Origin: JAEUIE01 sp047602475
GTDB taxonomy: Bacteria; Planctomycetota; Planctomycetia; Gemmatales; HRBIN36
Assembly (NCBI GenBank): GCA_047602475.1
Contig: JASGHE010000002.1
Span: 1,240,001 to 1,304,000, forward strand
Length of the DNA: 64,000 nucleotides
Direction of reading: 5' to 3'
Position 1 is the stretch's first letter. Each line of letters starts with the position of its first letter. The position numbers and the translations under genes are program-made. Positions 45,679-53,510 of this stretch are shown one piece after another. The notes under the pieces are model-generated. The model did not search any database and was not told where the DNA came from. It saw only the letters and a program-made list of their open reading frames with translations.

Positions 45679-47214
45679 TCATTCCTTTCGTGCAGCTATT
45701 GGTTGGGTTACAGGCAAGCGTACCGAAAAAGTAGCGCCCTCTCCAGGACGGCCTTCCGCCGTAATCGTGCCTCCATGGCGCTCCACGATCTTCTTGCAAA
45801 TAGCCAATCCCAAGCCAGTGCCTTCATATTCGCCACGTCCATGCAGGCGTTGGAACAACTGGAAGATGCGTTCAGCATATTGATTTTCAAAGCCTACGCC
45901 GTTGTCGGTGAAGACCAGTTCACACCAGGCTGACTCGTCTAGAATACTACTTGAATTGTTCCGCTGCCTGACGTGCAGAACTGATGGCACTCCCGGGCGA
46001 TGAAACTTCAGACCGTTGCCCAGAAGGTTTTGGAAAAGCTGCCGCATCTGCAATCCGTCCGCTTCGATGGTGGGCAAGGGATTGACCGTTATCGTGGCGT
46101 TCGTTTCCTGCATGCGGACTTCAAGATCAGCCAGTACGCCTTTTACCACTTCATTGAGATCAACGGGGACGAAAGGCTTGCCCCTGGTGCCGACGCGAGA
46201 AAAAGTCAACAGGTCTTCGATGAGTTGCCTCATGCGCGCGAAGAGGACTGGATACGATCGATGTAGTCCTTCCCGGTATCGTCCAATTGTTCTCGATACT
46301 TCGTCACCAGGCGATCACTGAAGGCCTGGATCTTTCGCAGAGGTTCCTGAAGATCGTGCGATGCCACCGAAGCGAACTGTTCGAGTTCCTTGTTGCTGCT
46401 CTCCAAAACTCCTGCAAACTTGAGGGTCTCCTCTTCGAGGCGCTTGCGTTCTTCAATTTCTTCCTGTAGAGAGACATTGGTGACAAGCAATGCTTCAGTT
46501 CGATGTTGTACCCGTTGTTCCAACTCATTGTTGGATTGCCGAAGAAGCTGTTCCATCGATGTGCGATATGTGAGCTGTTGTCGAACCAGAGCGAAGGCTG
46601 CGAACGACATGACGATCATGATCAGGCTTCCCCCCACCAGCATGGCCACGGCCCGTGTTTTTGTCGCTGAAACCTGTTCACTAAGAAACTGGAGTTGCTC
46701 TCGCTCGTGATCATTCATGACGCGAACCAGGTCACGCGCATCATCCATGTACTTCTTGCCTCTATCCTGAAGTATCTGCTGTCGAGCTGCTTCAAATCCT
46801 TTAGTACCGACGACGACCAGCACCTCTTTCATTTCCTTGAATTTGAGATCGATGGTTAGTTTCAATTGCTCCACCTTTTCGAGCTGAAACGGATCATCCG
46901 TGAACAACTCTAGAAGGCGCGGTTAACTTGGCGTCTAACAGGTTCAGCGCTTGATCGTAAGGTTGGAGGTAACTATCTCTTTGGGTAATGACATAACCAC
47001 GATGGCCAGTTTCAGCATTTAACAGGAGTTTCTCTATCTGGTCGGTCAACAGCATCATTTCATATTGATTTTTGACCTGATCCGTACTTTGCGCAACATG
47101 GCGGAAGTTGATATAGGAGAGCACCGAATTGGCGATCAGCACCAGGAAGACAAGCGTCCACGTCAGGCTGACGGAATAATCCTGTAGCCATTTTTTCGTT
47201 GCACTCCCTATCAC
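45679..47214 (-). pseudogene. CHASE3 sensor histidine kinase, two frameshifts
   Basis: A membrane-bound sensor kinase of about 510 residues in three frames. It starts at GTG 47214 with a membrane segment (VSLTWTLVFLVLIANSVLSYI) and a CHASE3 ectodomain (TGHRGYVITQRDSYLQPYDQA ... LKFKEMKEVL). A second segment (AMLVGGSLIMIVMSFAAFALV) follows, then a coiled coil, the HisKA motif VASHDLQEPLRKIQAFSD and, in the last frame, HATPase boxes (NLLGNGLKFHRP, FTDNGVGF, YEGTGLGLAICKKIV). Removing one base near 46919 joins KLT to RLLELFTDD; adding one in the CG run at 46234-46241 joins QSSS to ARMRQLIEDL. All domains are intact, so assembly indels are likely. It is divergent from the NtrC-like regulator. Confidence 0.88.
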
Positions 47215-47263
47215 TGTGGCTCATCCTCGTTTTGTTGGTAGTGCTTTCTTACATTATCCTTGA

Positions 47264-47279
47264 GGCTAGTCTCGTGCCA
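47264..47279 (-). promoter_or_regulatory. Possible sigma-54-like promoter of the sensor-kinase operon
   Basis: On the minus strand: TGGCACGAGACTAGCC. The -24 box is a perfect TGGCACG and the GG-N10-GC spacing is exact, but the -12 box (TAGCC) has two mismatches to TTGCW. It is about 50 bases upstream of the kinase start. I treat it as the weaker end of the series. Confidence 0.45.
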
Positions 47280-47339
47280 ACATAAGTTATTCATGTAGTC
47301 ACTTCTGTGAAAGAAGCTACTTCCAACGGTGACAACTTC

Positions 47340-48776
47340 ATGAATGAGAAGATACAACATTCCTCAACCGACCCCCAGTACCGCCAGCGGTTGCTTGTGG
47401 TCGAGGACAGTGCCGATACGCGGGCGTCGCTACAGGAAATGCTTCAGCTTTCCCTCAAACTTGAGGTCGATGTCGCCGAAGATGGCCTGGCTGCCCTCAA
47501 AATGCTTGAAGCCAAGCCCTATAGCGTCGTTATTACCGACTTGCGTATGCCCCGCATGGCCGGAATGAAATTGATTGAGGAAATCCAGGCTCGTCACATC
47601 AATGTTACTGTCATCGTGACCACCGGTCATGGCAGCGTTCAAGACGCTGTACATGCGATGCGCATGGGCGCTTACGATTTCCTCACCAAGCCTCCTGATC
47701 CTCAGCATCTGTGCCTTCTGATCCAGCGGGCTCTGGAGGAACGCTCTCTCCGTGATGAGGTGTCAGCGCTTCGAGCACAACTCCAAAGCAAGCACTCCTT
47801 CAAGAATGTACTCAGTAAAAACGCCCGCATGCATGAGATCTTTGATCTGATTGGACATGTAGCTGCCACAACCACGACCGTGTTGATCCAGGGTGAGACC
47901 GGCACTGGTAAAGAGCAATTGGCCCTGGCTATTCATGAGGCTTCGGCCCATCATCGATCGGGTCCTTTTGTAGCCATTAACTGTGCCGCTATTCCGGAAA
48001 CGCTTCTCGAAAGTGAACTCTTCGGACATGAAAAGGGTTCGTTTACAGGGGCAGCTACCCAGCGTAAAGGCCGCTTTGAGATGGCCCATGGCGGCACCCT
48101 CTTTCTGGACGAAGTGGGCGATATCCCCCCTATGATGCAGATTAAGCTGCTACGAGTGTTGCAAGAGCGAAAGTTTGAACGCATAGGCGGCAGCGAGACC
48201 ATTGAAAGTGATTTCAGGCTCATCGCTGCGACGAACCAGCCACTGGCAGCTCTGGTCGATCAAGGCAAGTTCCGAGAAGACCTCTATTATCGATTGAACG
48301 TAGTGCAGATCGACCTGCCGCCTCTTCGCGACAGGCCCGAGGATATTGCACTACTTACAGCGCACTTCGCGCAAAAGTATGCTCAACCTGGTCAGAAGCC
48401 GGCTCAGGTAGAGGCTGAGGCAATGGAAGCATTGGTCAATCACAGTTGGCCAGGCAACATCAGGCAACTCGAGAATTCTATTGAGCGAGCCTGTCTGACG
48501 GCTTCAGGAGGCATTATTGGAATCAAGCATCTTGCTCTGGAACAACGAGTCGGAACCCCAGGAAAGGGACAGCTTCCTGTTGATGTTACGAAGCCTTTGC
48601 CTGAACAACTTGCTGCTATGATTGCCGCTTTTGAAAAACGATATCTTCGACGAATGCTCAAAAGAACACGGGGGCATGTCGGCAGATGTGCCAAGCTCTC
48701 TGGCCTGTCTCGGCGAAGCATCACTGACAAGATCGCTCAGTACGGCATCGATAAAGCTGAGTTCAAAGAAGAGTAA
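47340..48776 (+). CDS. Sigma-54-dependent response regulator (NtrC family)
   Basis: A 478-residue activator of sigma-54 RNA polymerase, starting at ATG 47340 (GGTGA seven bases upstream; GTG 47307 is possible). Domains in order: REC (LLVVEDSADTRASL, phospho-acceptor in VVITDLRMPRMAGM, lysine in YDFLTKPPDP); AAA+ with Walker A GETGTGKEQ, the sigma-54 contact loop GSFTGA (usual GAFTGA), Walker B GGTLFLDEVGD and the arginine-finger region REDLYYRLNVV; and a C-terminal Fis-like HTH (GHVGRCAKLSGLSRRSITDKI). GSFTGA is a tolerated natural variant. It is divergent from the CHASE3 kinase and lies amid nine sigma-54-like promoters, so it is probably the regulator of the surrounding stress genes. Confidence 0.95.
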   Translation: MNEKIQHSSTDPQYRQRLLVVEDSADTRASLQEMLQLSLKLEVDVAEDGLAALKMLEAKPYSVVITDLRMPRMAGMKLIEEIQARHINVTVIVTTGHGSVQDAVHAMRMGAYDFLTKPPDPQHLCLLIQRALEERSLRDEVSALRAQLQSKHSFKNVLSKNARMHEIFDLIGHVAATTTTVLIQGETGTGKEQLALAIHEASAHHRSGPFVAINCAAIPETLLESELFGHEKGSFTGAATQRKGRFEMAHGGTLFLDEVGDIPPMMQIKLLRVLQERKFERIGGSETIESDFRLIAATNQPLAALVDQGKFREDLYYRLNVVQIDLPPLRDRPEDIALLTAHFAQKYAQPGQKPAQVEAEAMEALVNHSWPGNIRQLENSIERACLTASGGIIGIKHLALEQRVGTPGKGQLPVDVTKPLPEQLAAMIAAFEKRYLRRMLKRTRGHVGRCAKLSGLSRRSITDKIAQYGIDKAEFKEE

Positions 48777-48833
48777 GTTCGGCACAGCGCTGCATGGGGC
48801 TTCTCCGTCACCATGCGTGACACTGTGCCGAAC
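48777..48833. terminator. Large nested hairpin between convergent genes
   Basis: The 11-base arms GTTCGGCACAG (48777-48787) and CTGTGCCGAAC (48823-48833) are perfectly complementary. An inner stem GCATGG/CCATGC (48792-48797/48811-48816) continues it. It starts at the stop of the NtrC-like gene and ends 12 bases before the stop of the convergent membrane-protein gene; it probably terminates both. Confidence 0.7.
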
Positions 48834-48845
48834 TCGTTTCAAGTA

Positions 48846-49487
48846 TCAGGTAACTATCTCTGACCGACGATCATTCCAATGAGAGAAGTTCATTGCTTCT
48901 CCGGAGCCGCACCAGGCACCTAAAGCACAGCCCATCAGCCCTAGAAGAAGAGCTGCTACCGCTCCCAGAGCTGCGTTGCGAGTAGCCTTCGCTGCCGCGG
49001 TATCTTGATAGTTTGTGGTTTTGGCTTTATCTGTTGAAACAGGCATCGAACCGCTCAAATCAGGATTGTTTATCCATGCTGGATGATTGCCTGCTAATCC
49101 GCCCAGCCACCCGCCCATGTAGGAACTGGCACCTTGGGCTGCGAGGAAGACGATAAGGGGGATCGTAACAACCCAGACGATTGCTCCATGCATCATTGCG
49201 GTTTCAGACCAGCGAATGCCGGCGATCTTGCTGGCTACCCAGCCACCCCCGACGAAGGCCAGGAACACGCCGAAGACATTGAACACAAGACCCAGCCAGG
49301 CGAGGGTTTTCCATTCAAGGACAACACGAGAAGGGCCCAATAGATGAGCGCCAACGGAGATTCCTATCAATCCAAAGACGAGGATAAGGGCAAGGATGGT
49401 CAATGAACCGACGATAACTGCTGACCAATTCACCGGCCAATGCACCCATTTGACAGGGACAGTTTCCAGAGATGAATGACTGGACAT
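48846..49487 (-). CDS. Four-segment membrane protein of unknown function
   Basis: A 213-residue protein with about four membrane segments (AVIVGSLTILALILVFGLIGISV, WLGLVFNVFGVFLAFVGGGWVASKIAG, AIVWVVTIPLIVFLAAQG, AALGAVAALLLGLMGCALGAW) and a periplasmic or cytoplasmic loop rich in Asn/Gly/Ser. The Gly-rich segment GGGWVASKIAGIRW resembles TIGR-type 'YrzE/TIGR04086-like' small membrane proteins, but I cannot assign it with confidence. The start ATG 49487 has GGAG eight bases upstream. It follows the 45-residue membrane protein by 33 bp; both would be transcribed from the consensus sigma-54 promoter at 49706. Confidence 0.75.
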   Translation of the reverse strand: MSSHSSLETVPVKWVHWPVNWSAVIVGSLTILALILVFGLIGISVGAHLLGPSRVVLEWKTLAWLGLVFNVFGVFLAFVGGGWVASKIAGIRWSETAMMHGAIVWVVTIPLIVFLAAQGASSYMGGWLGGLAGNHPAWINNPDLSGSMPVSTDKAKTTNYQDTAAAKATRNAALGAVAALLLGLMGCALGAWCGSGEAMNFSHWNDRRSEIVT

Positions 49488-49520
49488 AGAGAAGCTCCTG
49501 AGATGTGTGGGGATATGGAT

Positions 49521-49658
49521 TTAGTGGCCAACGCCGAAGAGGAAGAGCACGATAAGCAAAAGGCCGGGAACGCCCAGGAACCATAACAGGGCATAGATGC
49601 CGACAGTTTTGCCAGTAACTTCACCTCGACGAATGTCGTCTTTGTCTCGTAGCATCAT
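49521..49658 (-). CDS. 45-residue membrane protein
   Basis: A tiny protein: a charged N-terminus (MMLRDKDDIRRGEVTG) then one membrane segment (GIYALLWFLGVPGLLLIVLFLFGVGH). The start ATG 49658 has GAGG nine bases upstream. A longer reading to 49730 would cross the sigma-54 promoter at 49706-49721 and is rejected. It is the first gene after that promoter. Family unknown; similar one-helix proteins are common in stress-induced envelope operons. Confidence 0.65.
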   Translation of the reverse strand: MMLRDKDDIRRGEVTGKTVGIYALLWFLGVPGLLLIVLFLFGVGH

Positions 49659-49705
49659 GGCTGAGTACCTCGTTGAAAGGGATTTCCTCCGAACGAAACA
49701 CTCAT

Positions 49706-49721
49706 TGCAATCATCGTGCCA
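49706..49721 (-). promoter_or_regulatory. Consensus sigma-54 promoter
   Basis: On the minus strand: TGGCACGATGATTGCA, a perfect match to the TGGCACG-N4-TTGCW consensus with exact GG-N10-GC spacing. The expected start site is near 49695, 37 bases upstream of the ATG of the 45-residue membrane protein. It is the best sigma-54 promoter in the window. Confidence 0.88.
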
Positions 49722-49875
49722 ATGTGCCAAGAGGTCGATTATGCTCTTTGAATAGAGCCTCTTATGACAGATCAGGCATTATTTTTCTCATTCGTCGGCA
49801 CATGAGTGCGTCAAAACAAGCCTCGATGTGAAAGACACTTCGCGCTAGGCGTTTGTTGGTGATTGATACAGAGTA

Positions 49876-49891
49876 TGGCACCAATCCTGCT
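49876..49891 (+). promoter_or_regulatory. Sigma-54-like promoter upstream of the CsbD/DUF883-like gene
   Basis: TGGCACCAATCCTGCT: perfect TGGCAC, exact GG-N10-GC spacing and a -12 box CTGCT (one mismatch). The gene start is 64 bases downstream. It also explains why the reading frame that extends upstream to 49853 is not the real gene start. Confidence 0.72.
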
Positions 49892-49954
49892 ACTTCGAGG
49901 ACGTGCCCGTTGATACGGAATCAAACGGGTGGCTATACCATCTGGAGATATGAC

Positions 49955-50362
49955 ATGCACAATCACATTAACTGGGGTGAAGTGGAAGCTCACTGGGACG
50001 ACTTCAAGGATCGAATCAAAGACAAGTGGAATAAGCTGACAGAAGACGATATGCGTGACATTCGTGGCGATCGGCATCGCTTGACGCAGGCCCTGCAGGA
50101 TCGTTATGAACTGACCCGAGACAAAGTCGAGAAACAACTGGATGACTTTATTGAAAACGCTGGCTCCTGGGTCGAGGGAGCCAGGCAGCGAGTGGTGCAG
50201 GCAGCCCAACGAGGCAAGCACTACATCCAGGAAAACAGTATTAGCGACATGACTGCCGACCTTCGGGGTGTCATTCGTAAAAACCCGATCCGCAGTGCGC
50301 TGGTAACCCTGGGAATTGGTTACATGCTGGGGAAGATAACTTCCCTGGGTTCGAGAGCTTAA
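49955..50362 (+). CDS. CsbD-like protein with C-terminal DUF883-type membrane segment
   Basis: A 135-residue protein. The start ATG 49955 has GGAG eight bases upstream. The N-terminal half is CsbD-like (WGEVEAHWDDFKDRIKDKWNKLTEDDMRDIRGDRHRL). A helical amphipathic linker follows, and the C-terminus (RKNPIRSALVTLGIGYMLGKI) is the short Gly-containing membrane anchor typical of DUF883/ElaB/YqjD proteins, which tether ribosomes or associate with the inner membrane. The CsbD-DUF883 combination is not common and suggests both families act at the membrane. A terminator follows. Confidence 0.85.
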   Translation: MHNHINWGEVEAHWDDFKDRIKDKWNKLTEDDMRDIRGDRHRLTQALQDRYELTRDKVEKQLDDFIENAGSWVEGARQRVVQAAQRGKHYIQENSISDMTADLRGVIRKNPIRSALVTLGIGYMLGKITSLGSRA

Positions 50363-50377
50363 CTTAATCCTTAAACG

Positions 50378-50410
50378 AAAGAGCCGGCCTCCCAATGACG
50401 CCGGCTCTTT
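50378..50410. terminator. Bidirectional Rho-independent terminator
   Basis: A perfect 11-base stem AAAGAGCCGGC / GCCGGCTCTTT with an 11-base loop, flanked by A-rich sequence on the left and T-rich on the right. It lies between the CsbD-like gene and the convergent lipoprotein gene. Confidence 0.85.
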
Positions 50411-50474
50411 TCGTTGGAACAAAAGAAGCTGATACTCTTGCAAGTACCAGCTTCTCTGTCAGCGACCTGAGACT

Positions 50475-50884
50475 CTATTTCACGGTCAATTTGAAAGACT
50501 GGGTCGTCTTCTCCAAGCCCACCGTGTTGGCAGTAATTATGACGGTATGCTCCCCCTGTGTGGCGTCGGCAGCAGCCTTTAAGGTCAGGGTAAGCGAAGA
50601 TGCGCCGCTGGGAATAGTCATTTCTTTCTCGACCACCTCCACACCAGTTGGCAGTCCACTGATGGCGATAGTCACCGCGTCGTCAAAGTTGGTACGGGAA
50701 ATCTTGATGTCCACCTTGTCGGTGGCGCCCCGTGCGATGGTTTGATCCTTGGCTGCCGTCAGCTTCAGTTCCTTACGAACAGGCTCGCCTGTCTTGGTGG
50801 AAAGCTTGGTGCCCACAGTAGTGGTGGATTTGTCACAACCGACGGCAAGCGCAAAACAAACATCAGAAGAATGAGCTTCTTCAT
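50475..50884 (-). pseudogene. Small Ig-like lipoprotein, frameshift in the signal peptide
   Basis: The main frame ends at 50475 and covers a beta-rich domain (AAKDQTIARGATDKVDIKISRTNFDDAVTIAISGLPTGV ... GEHTVIITANTVGLEKTTQSFKLTVK) similar to bacterial Ig-like or 'alpha-galactosidase NEW3-like' folds. Upstream, ATG 50884 (GGAG six bases upstream) reads MKKLILLMFV, and the next frame reads ALAVGCDKSTTTVGTKLSTKTG with a lipobox LAVGC. One missing base near 50853, next to a run of four A (T on the coding strand), separates them. Repaired, it is a 135-residue lipoprotein. The sigma-54-like promoter at 50932 lies just upstream. Confidence 0.75.
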
Positions 50885-50931
50885 GAGTAACTCCAATGAG
50901 TGATCGAACGTAACACAGGACAATGTATCAT

Positions 50932-50947
50932 CGCAATCTTCATGCCA
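50932..50947 (-). promoter_or_regulatory. Sigma-54-like promoter upstream of the lipoprotein gene
   Basis: On the minus strand: TGGCATGAAGATTGCG, with exact GG-N10-GC spacing and a TTGC -12 box; one mismatch in TGGCAC. It is about 48 bases upstream of ATG 50884. A palindrome CATGCCA-tcgc-TGGCATG overlaps its -24 box. Confidence 0.68.
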
Positions 50948-50985
50948 TCGCTGGCATGAAGTAGTGTTGCTAAGAGTGAGTCAAG

Positions 50986-51822
50986 TTAGTTGGCCAGTCG
51001 TCTGAGCACGAGGACGGCTTGGTTGCCAGCCCCACCCGAACCTACAGGCGGAGGCTGCGTAGTTGTCGATGGAGGCTGAGGTTGCCTTGGCAAAGGCAAG
51101 TTGGGATCACGAAAGCCTGGAGGTTGAACAGTCCCAGCACCGGGAGGGCTGAGGGTTCCATTCAACTTGGTAGAGAGGGTTCCATTGTCAGTGCCACTAA
51201 CAGGAGGTTGGACTGACTTCTGATCTATTTCATTCGTTGCTCCAATGACACTGATCGAGAAGAACTCGGTGCTGTGCACATACACCCCTCGTTCCGAGTT
51301 GGCCGTCGGTTGAATGATGCCTGTGGGAGCAACTCCGCCATTGACATTCTGTGGGTTGGTATTCACAGGGTTGGGGACGGTATTAATGGGGTTTGATGTT
51401 GTCTGGTTGGTTTGGGGGATTGGTGTATTGGGCGGCATCCCAGCACCCGTCTGCCAAGGGTTGGGCTTCGAGGAATCCAGTGGTGTCAGCATAATCGTGT
51501 TATTGGGCCCGAAGGCGAGTTGAATCATCTTGCCAGGGAATTTGCCGTCACCCGGGAAGGTCAGGATGTTATTGCGGATGACGACCTTGAGGGTGTTCAT
51601 GCCTGGCAGAATCTGGCCGAACTTCTCGTAGGCCAGAATCTGATAGGTGCCATCTACCGGCACCTGGTACATCGAGCCGTATTGCCCCTGAGATATTTGC
51701 GATTTCGAGGGGTCTTGGTTGTTCGGCAACTGACCGGGCGGATTCTGCACCGGAGGGTTCTGAATCGGCGGAACCTGCACTTGAGCGATACACAGTGCGC
51801 TCGCACACAATAACGTCAACAT
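50986..51822 (-). CDS. Secreted Pro/Asn/Gln-rich protein of unknown function
   Basis: A 278-residue exported protein. I choose ATG 51822 (GGAG seven bases upstream, leader MLTLLCASALCIAQVQVPP). The first mature residues are repeats of P(I/V)QNPPxQ. A compact folded part follows (GTYQILAYEKFGQILPGMNTLKVVIRNNILTFPGDGKFPGKMIQLAFGPNNTIMLTPL) and then long Pro/Asn/Thr-rich linkers. The middle domain looks like the TIGR03067/TIGR03066-type lipocalin-like domains common in planctomycetes, but this is only a resemblance. No sigma-54 sequence was found in front of it. Confidence 0.65.
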   Translation of the reverse strand: MLTLLCASALCIAQVQVPPIQNPPVQNPPGQLPNNQDPSKSQISQGQYGSMYQVPVDGTYQILAYEKFGQILPGMNTLKVVIRNNILTFPGDGKFPGKMIQLAFGPNNTIMLTPLDSSKPNPWQTGAGMPPNTPIPQTNQTTSNPINTVPNPVNTNPQNVNGGVAPTGIIQPTANSERGVYVHSTEFFSISVIGATNEIDQKSVQPPVSGTDNGTLSTKLNGTLSPPGAGTVQPPGFRDPNLPLPRQPQPPSTTTQPPPVGSGGAGNQAVLVLRRLAN

Positions 51823-51885
51823 GGCGATACTCCTGGTTGGTCGATAAAGAAAGCTCGACACTACAGTGCCGAGCCTTGGTTGAAA

Positions 51886-52412
51886 CTAGATGGATTTGTT
51901 TGTCTTGCGATTGAACGGGTAGGGACGGGAGTAGGCATGTCTGACAGCAGGCTCGACCTCATCCCATTGCAGCACGGTGGAACCTTCTCGCTTCTCCCAC
52001 TCATCTTCCAGGACATCTTCCACCTGATCAAACGGGGCCGTTTGACGTTGTGCCTTGGCGGTCAGTCCGTAGTGATAGGCGTCACGATACTCTTCGATAG
52101 GACGGCGGTTTTCGTCTTCCTCAAGAGTTTCGTAGTAATCATTCAGCCATTGTTGCTCAAGGGTGGGATCAATGACTTCGCCGACTTCCTTACCGGCCAA
52201 CCCGCCGGCAACTGCGCCTATAACGGTGCCCACAGCAGCCCCAACCGGACCGCCCACCATACCTGCTGCGAAGCCTGCGCCGCTCCTCCCAGAGCTGCGC
52301 CCACTCCCGTTTCAATGGGGTGAGCCCCAGCCGCGCCGGTGATCGGATCAGGATTGCGATTGCCACGGGGTGGCAGATCAGTTTTCTTTCCGGTGCTTTT
52401 TACAGTAGCCAT
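51886..52412 (-). pseudogene. Glycine-zipper protein, one frameshift
   Basis: From ATG 52412 (GGAG six bases upstream) the first frame reads MATVKSTGKKTDLPPRGNRNPDPITGAAGAHPIETGVGAALGGAA. The next frame continues AGFAAGMVGGPVGAAVGTVIGAVAGGLAGKEVGEVIDP and an acidic helical tail ending NRKTNKSI. A missing base near 52277-52281 in a GCGCC run separates them. The joined protein, about 175 residues, has a glycine-zipper region (repeated GxxxG) that would insert in or coat a membrane, plus a charged domain with many Glu and Tyr. The possible sigma-54 promoter at 52471 is about 60 bases upstream. Confidence 0.8.
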
Positions 52413-52470
52413 GGTTCTTCTCCTCTATGGATAACCTCGTGCAAAAGCGCCGAGGTGATAAGAGGAGGAA

Positions 52471-52486
52471 AGCACGTTACATGCCA
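52471..52486 (-). promoter_or_regulatory. Possible sigma-54-like promoter of the glycine-zipper gene
   Basis: On the minus strand: TGGCATGTAACGTGCT. The spacing GG-N10-GC is exact, with one mismatch in each box. It lies about 60 bases before ATG 52412. Weaker than the others; supported mainly by position. Confidence 0.45.
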
Positions 52487-52667
52487 ACGGTCACTGATGT
52501 TGGCGAGAACGAGCCTCTGTATGTGGGGTGATGTATCGAAGCTCATCTCTTTCAGTCAGTTCATGTTGCGCATTCAACTGCGTGACTATGGGAATTAGCA
52601 TGTCGGAGGATTGAAGCATTAACTGAAATACCCGCTATTTCTGCTGCTACTCCCTGACTTATCACTT

Positions 52668-52683
52668 TGGTACACCGTTTGCT
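52668..52683 (+). promoter_or_regulatory. Sigma-54-like promoter of the DUF883/holin-X/DUF1328 operon
   Basis: TGGTACACCGTTTGCT: exact GG-N10-GC spacing, perfect TTGCT, one mismatch in TGGCAC. The first gene starts 58 bases downstream and is followed by three more genes within a few bases of each other. Confidence 0.7.
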
Positions 52684-52740
52684 TTTCTACATCAGCACTC
52701 AGCCTGACAACCAACCATTCACTCTTCAGGAGTTTCAACT

Positions 52741-53043
52741 ATGTCTGCAAGTGCAACCGCCAACCAAGTTCGCGATAAGGCACAGGACTACCTATCCCGC
52801 GCCAAGGATTCAATTCAGGACGCTGCTTCTACCGCAGCACAGTACGCCGGCCAGGCGACCGATAAGGCCAAGGAATTCGCTTCTGAAGCAACTGACCGGG
52901 TGAAGGAATACGCCACGGTAGCCTCTGATAAAGCAGCTGAGATTGGTAGCGAGATGACCGACCTCGTCAAACGCTATCCCGTCACTTCGGTGCTGGCTGT
53001 TTTTGGTATCGGCTACATCGTTGGTCGCTTCATCAGGAAATAA
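52741..53043 (+). CDS. DUF883-like membrane-anchored stress protein
   Basis: A 100-residue protein. AGGAG precedes ATG 52741. The body is a long amphipathic helix with repeated Ala/Lys/Asp (VRDKAQDYLSRAKDSIQDAASTAAQYAGQATDKAKEF...), resembling late-embryogenesis-abundant repeats. The C-terminus (RYPVTSVLAVFGIGYIVGRFIRK) is a DUF883/YqjD-type membrane anchor. It starts an operon with a holin-X-like protein (3 bp gap), a DUF3618-like protein and DUF1328. In Escherichia coli, YqjD/ElaB proteins of this type are stationary-phase induced and membrane-attached. Confidence 0.85.
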   Translation: MSASATANQVRDKAQDYLSRAKDSIQDAASTAAQYAGQATDKAKEFASEATDRVKEYATVASDKAAEIGSEMTDLVKRYPVTSVLAVFGIGYIVGRFIRK

Positions 53044-53045
53044 CC

Positions 53046-53510
53046 ATGAGCGCTGCTAAGCCATCACTCGCCCCGTATTCTGGGCCTCCTGTCGATGCCA
53101 CACCAGCGGGCGATGACACTAGTCTGTCATCCCTGCTGGGTGGTATTGTCAACGATCTTCAAGACCTGTTGGAGGATCACCTCCATCTGATGAAACTTGA
53201 AATCGAGGAGGACTTCCAGAAAAGTAAAGACGCTATGGTTCCCATGGCGATCGGCGATTCGCTCCTGGTGGCAGCATTCATTCTGCTGATGGCCATGATG
53301 ATTGGCTGGCTGAACTGGTTGATGCCTTCCATCCCCTGGTTCGGCTGGTCAGGTATTGTAGCCCTTGTGACCGCAGCCCTGGGTGGTCTTTTCCTGCTAG
53401 TCTCCCGGCGTAAATGGAGAATGGTCAACCCGATCCCGGAAAAGACGCTGCGTACCGTCAAGAAGACCATCCAATCCATCAACGACCAAGTCAACACGGA
53501 TAAGCCATGA
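53046..53510 (+). CDS. Phage-holin-X-like (PF07332 type) membrane protein
   Basis: A 154-residue protein with a helical N-terminus (SSLLGGIVNDLQDLLEDHLHLMKLEIEEDFQKSKDAMV) and two membrane segments (GDSLLVAAFILLMAMMIGWLNWLM, WSGIVALVTAALGGLFLLVS), ending in a basic helix. The pattern matches the 'putative holin superfamily X'/YqjE family that regularly accompanies DUF883/YqjD genes; the holin name is historical and gives no evidence of lysis activity. It overlaps the next gene by four bases (ATGA). Confidence 0.85.
   Translation: MSAAKPSLAPYSGPPVDATPAGDDTSLSSLLGGIVNDLQDLLEDHLHLMKLEIEEDFQKSKDAMVPMAIGDSLLVAAFILLMAMMIGWLNWLMPSIPWFGWSGIVALVTAALGGLFLLVSRRKWRMVNPIPEKTLRTVKKTIQSINDQVNTDKP

Larger units (their letters stand above)
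52413..52740. other. Divergent intergenic regulatory region
   Basis: No gene is visible in these 328 bases. They carry two sigma-54-like promoters pointing outward: minus strand at 52471-52486 toward the glycine-zipper gene and plus strand at 52668-52683 toward the DUF883-like gene. The middle part, about 180 bases, could hold the activator's binding site, but I see no clear repeated dyad. Confidence 0.6.

Noticed and set aside
49853..49954. Upstream extension of the CsbD-DUF883 gene
   Set aside because: It would include the sigma-54-like promoter at 49876-49891 and has no ribosome site.
49811..50443. A 210-codon minus-strand frame
   Set aside because: Antisense to the CsbD-like gene, which has a ribosome site, a promoter and a terminator of its own; the antisense product matches nothing.
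51823..51885. Sigma-54 promoter for the secreted Pro/Asn-rich protein gene
   Set aside because: No GG-N10-GC pair in the right orientation is present upstream of ATG 51822.
53046..53510. Prophage remnant suggested by the holin-X name
   Set aside because: The family name is historical; the gene is part of a DUF883-type stress operon and there are no phage structural, lysis or integrase genes nearby.
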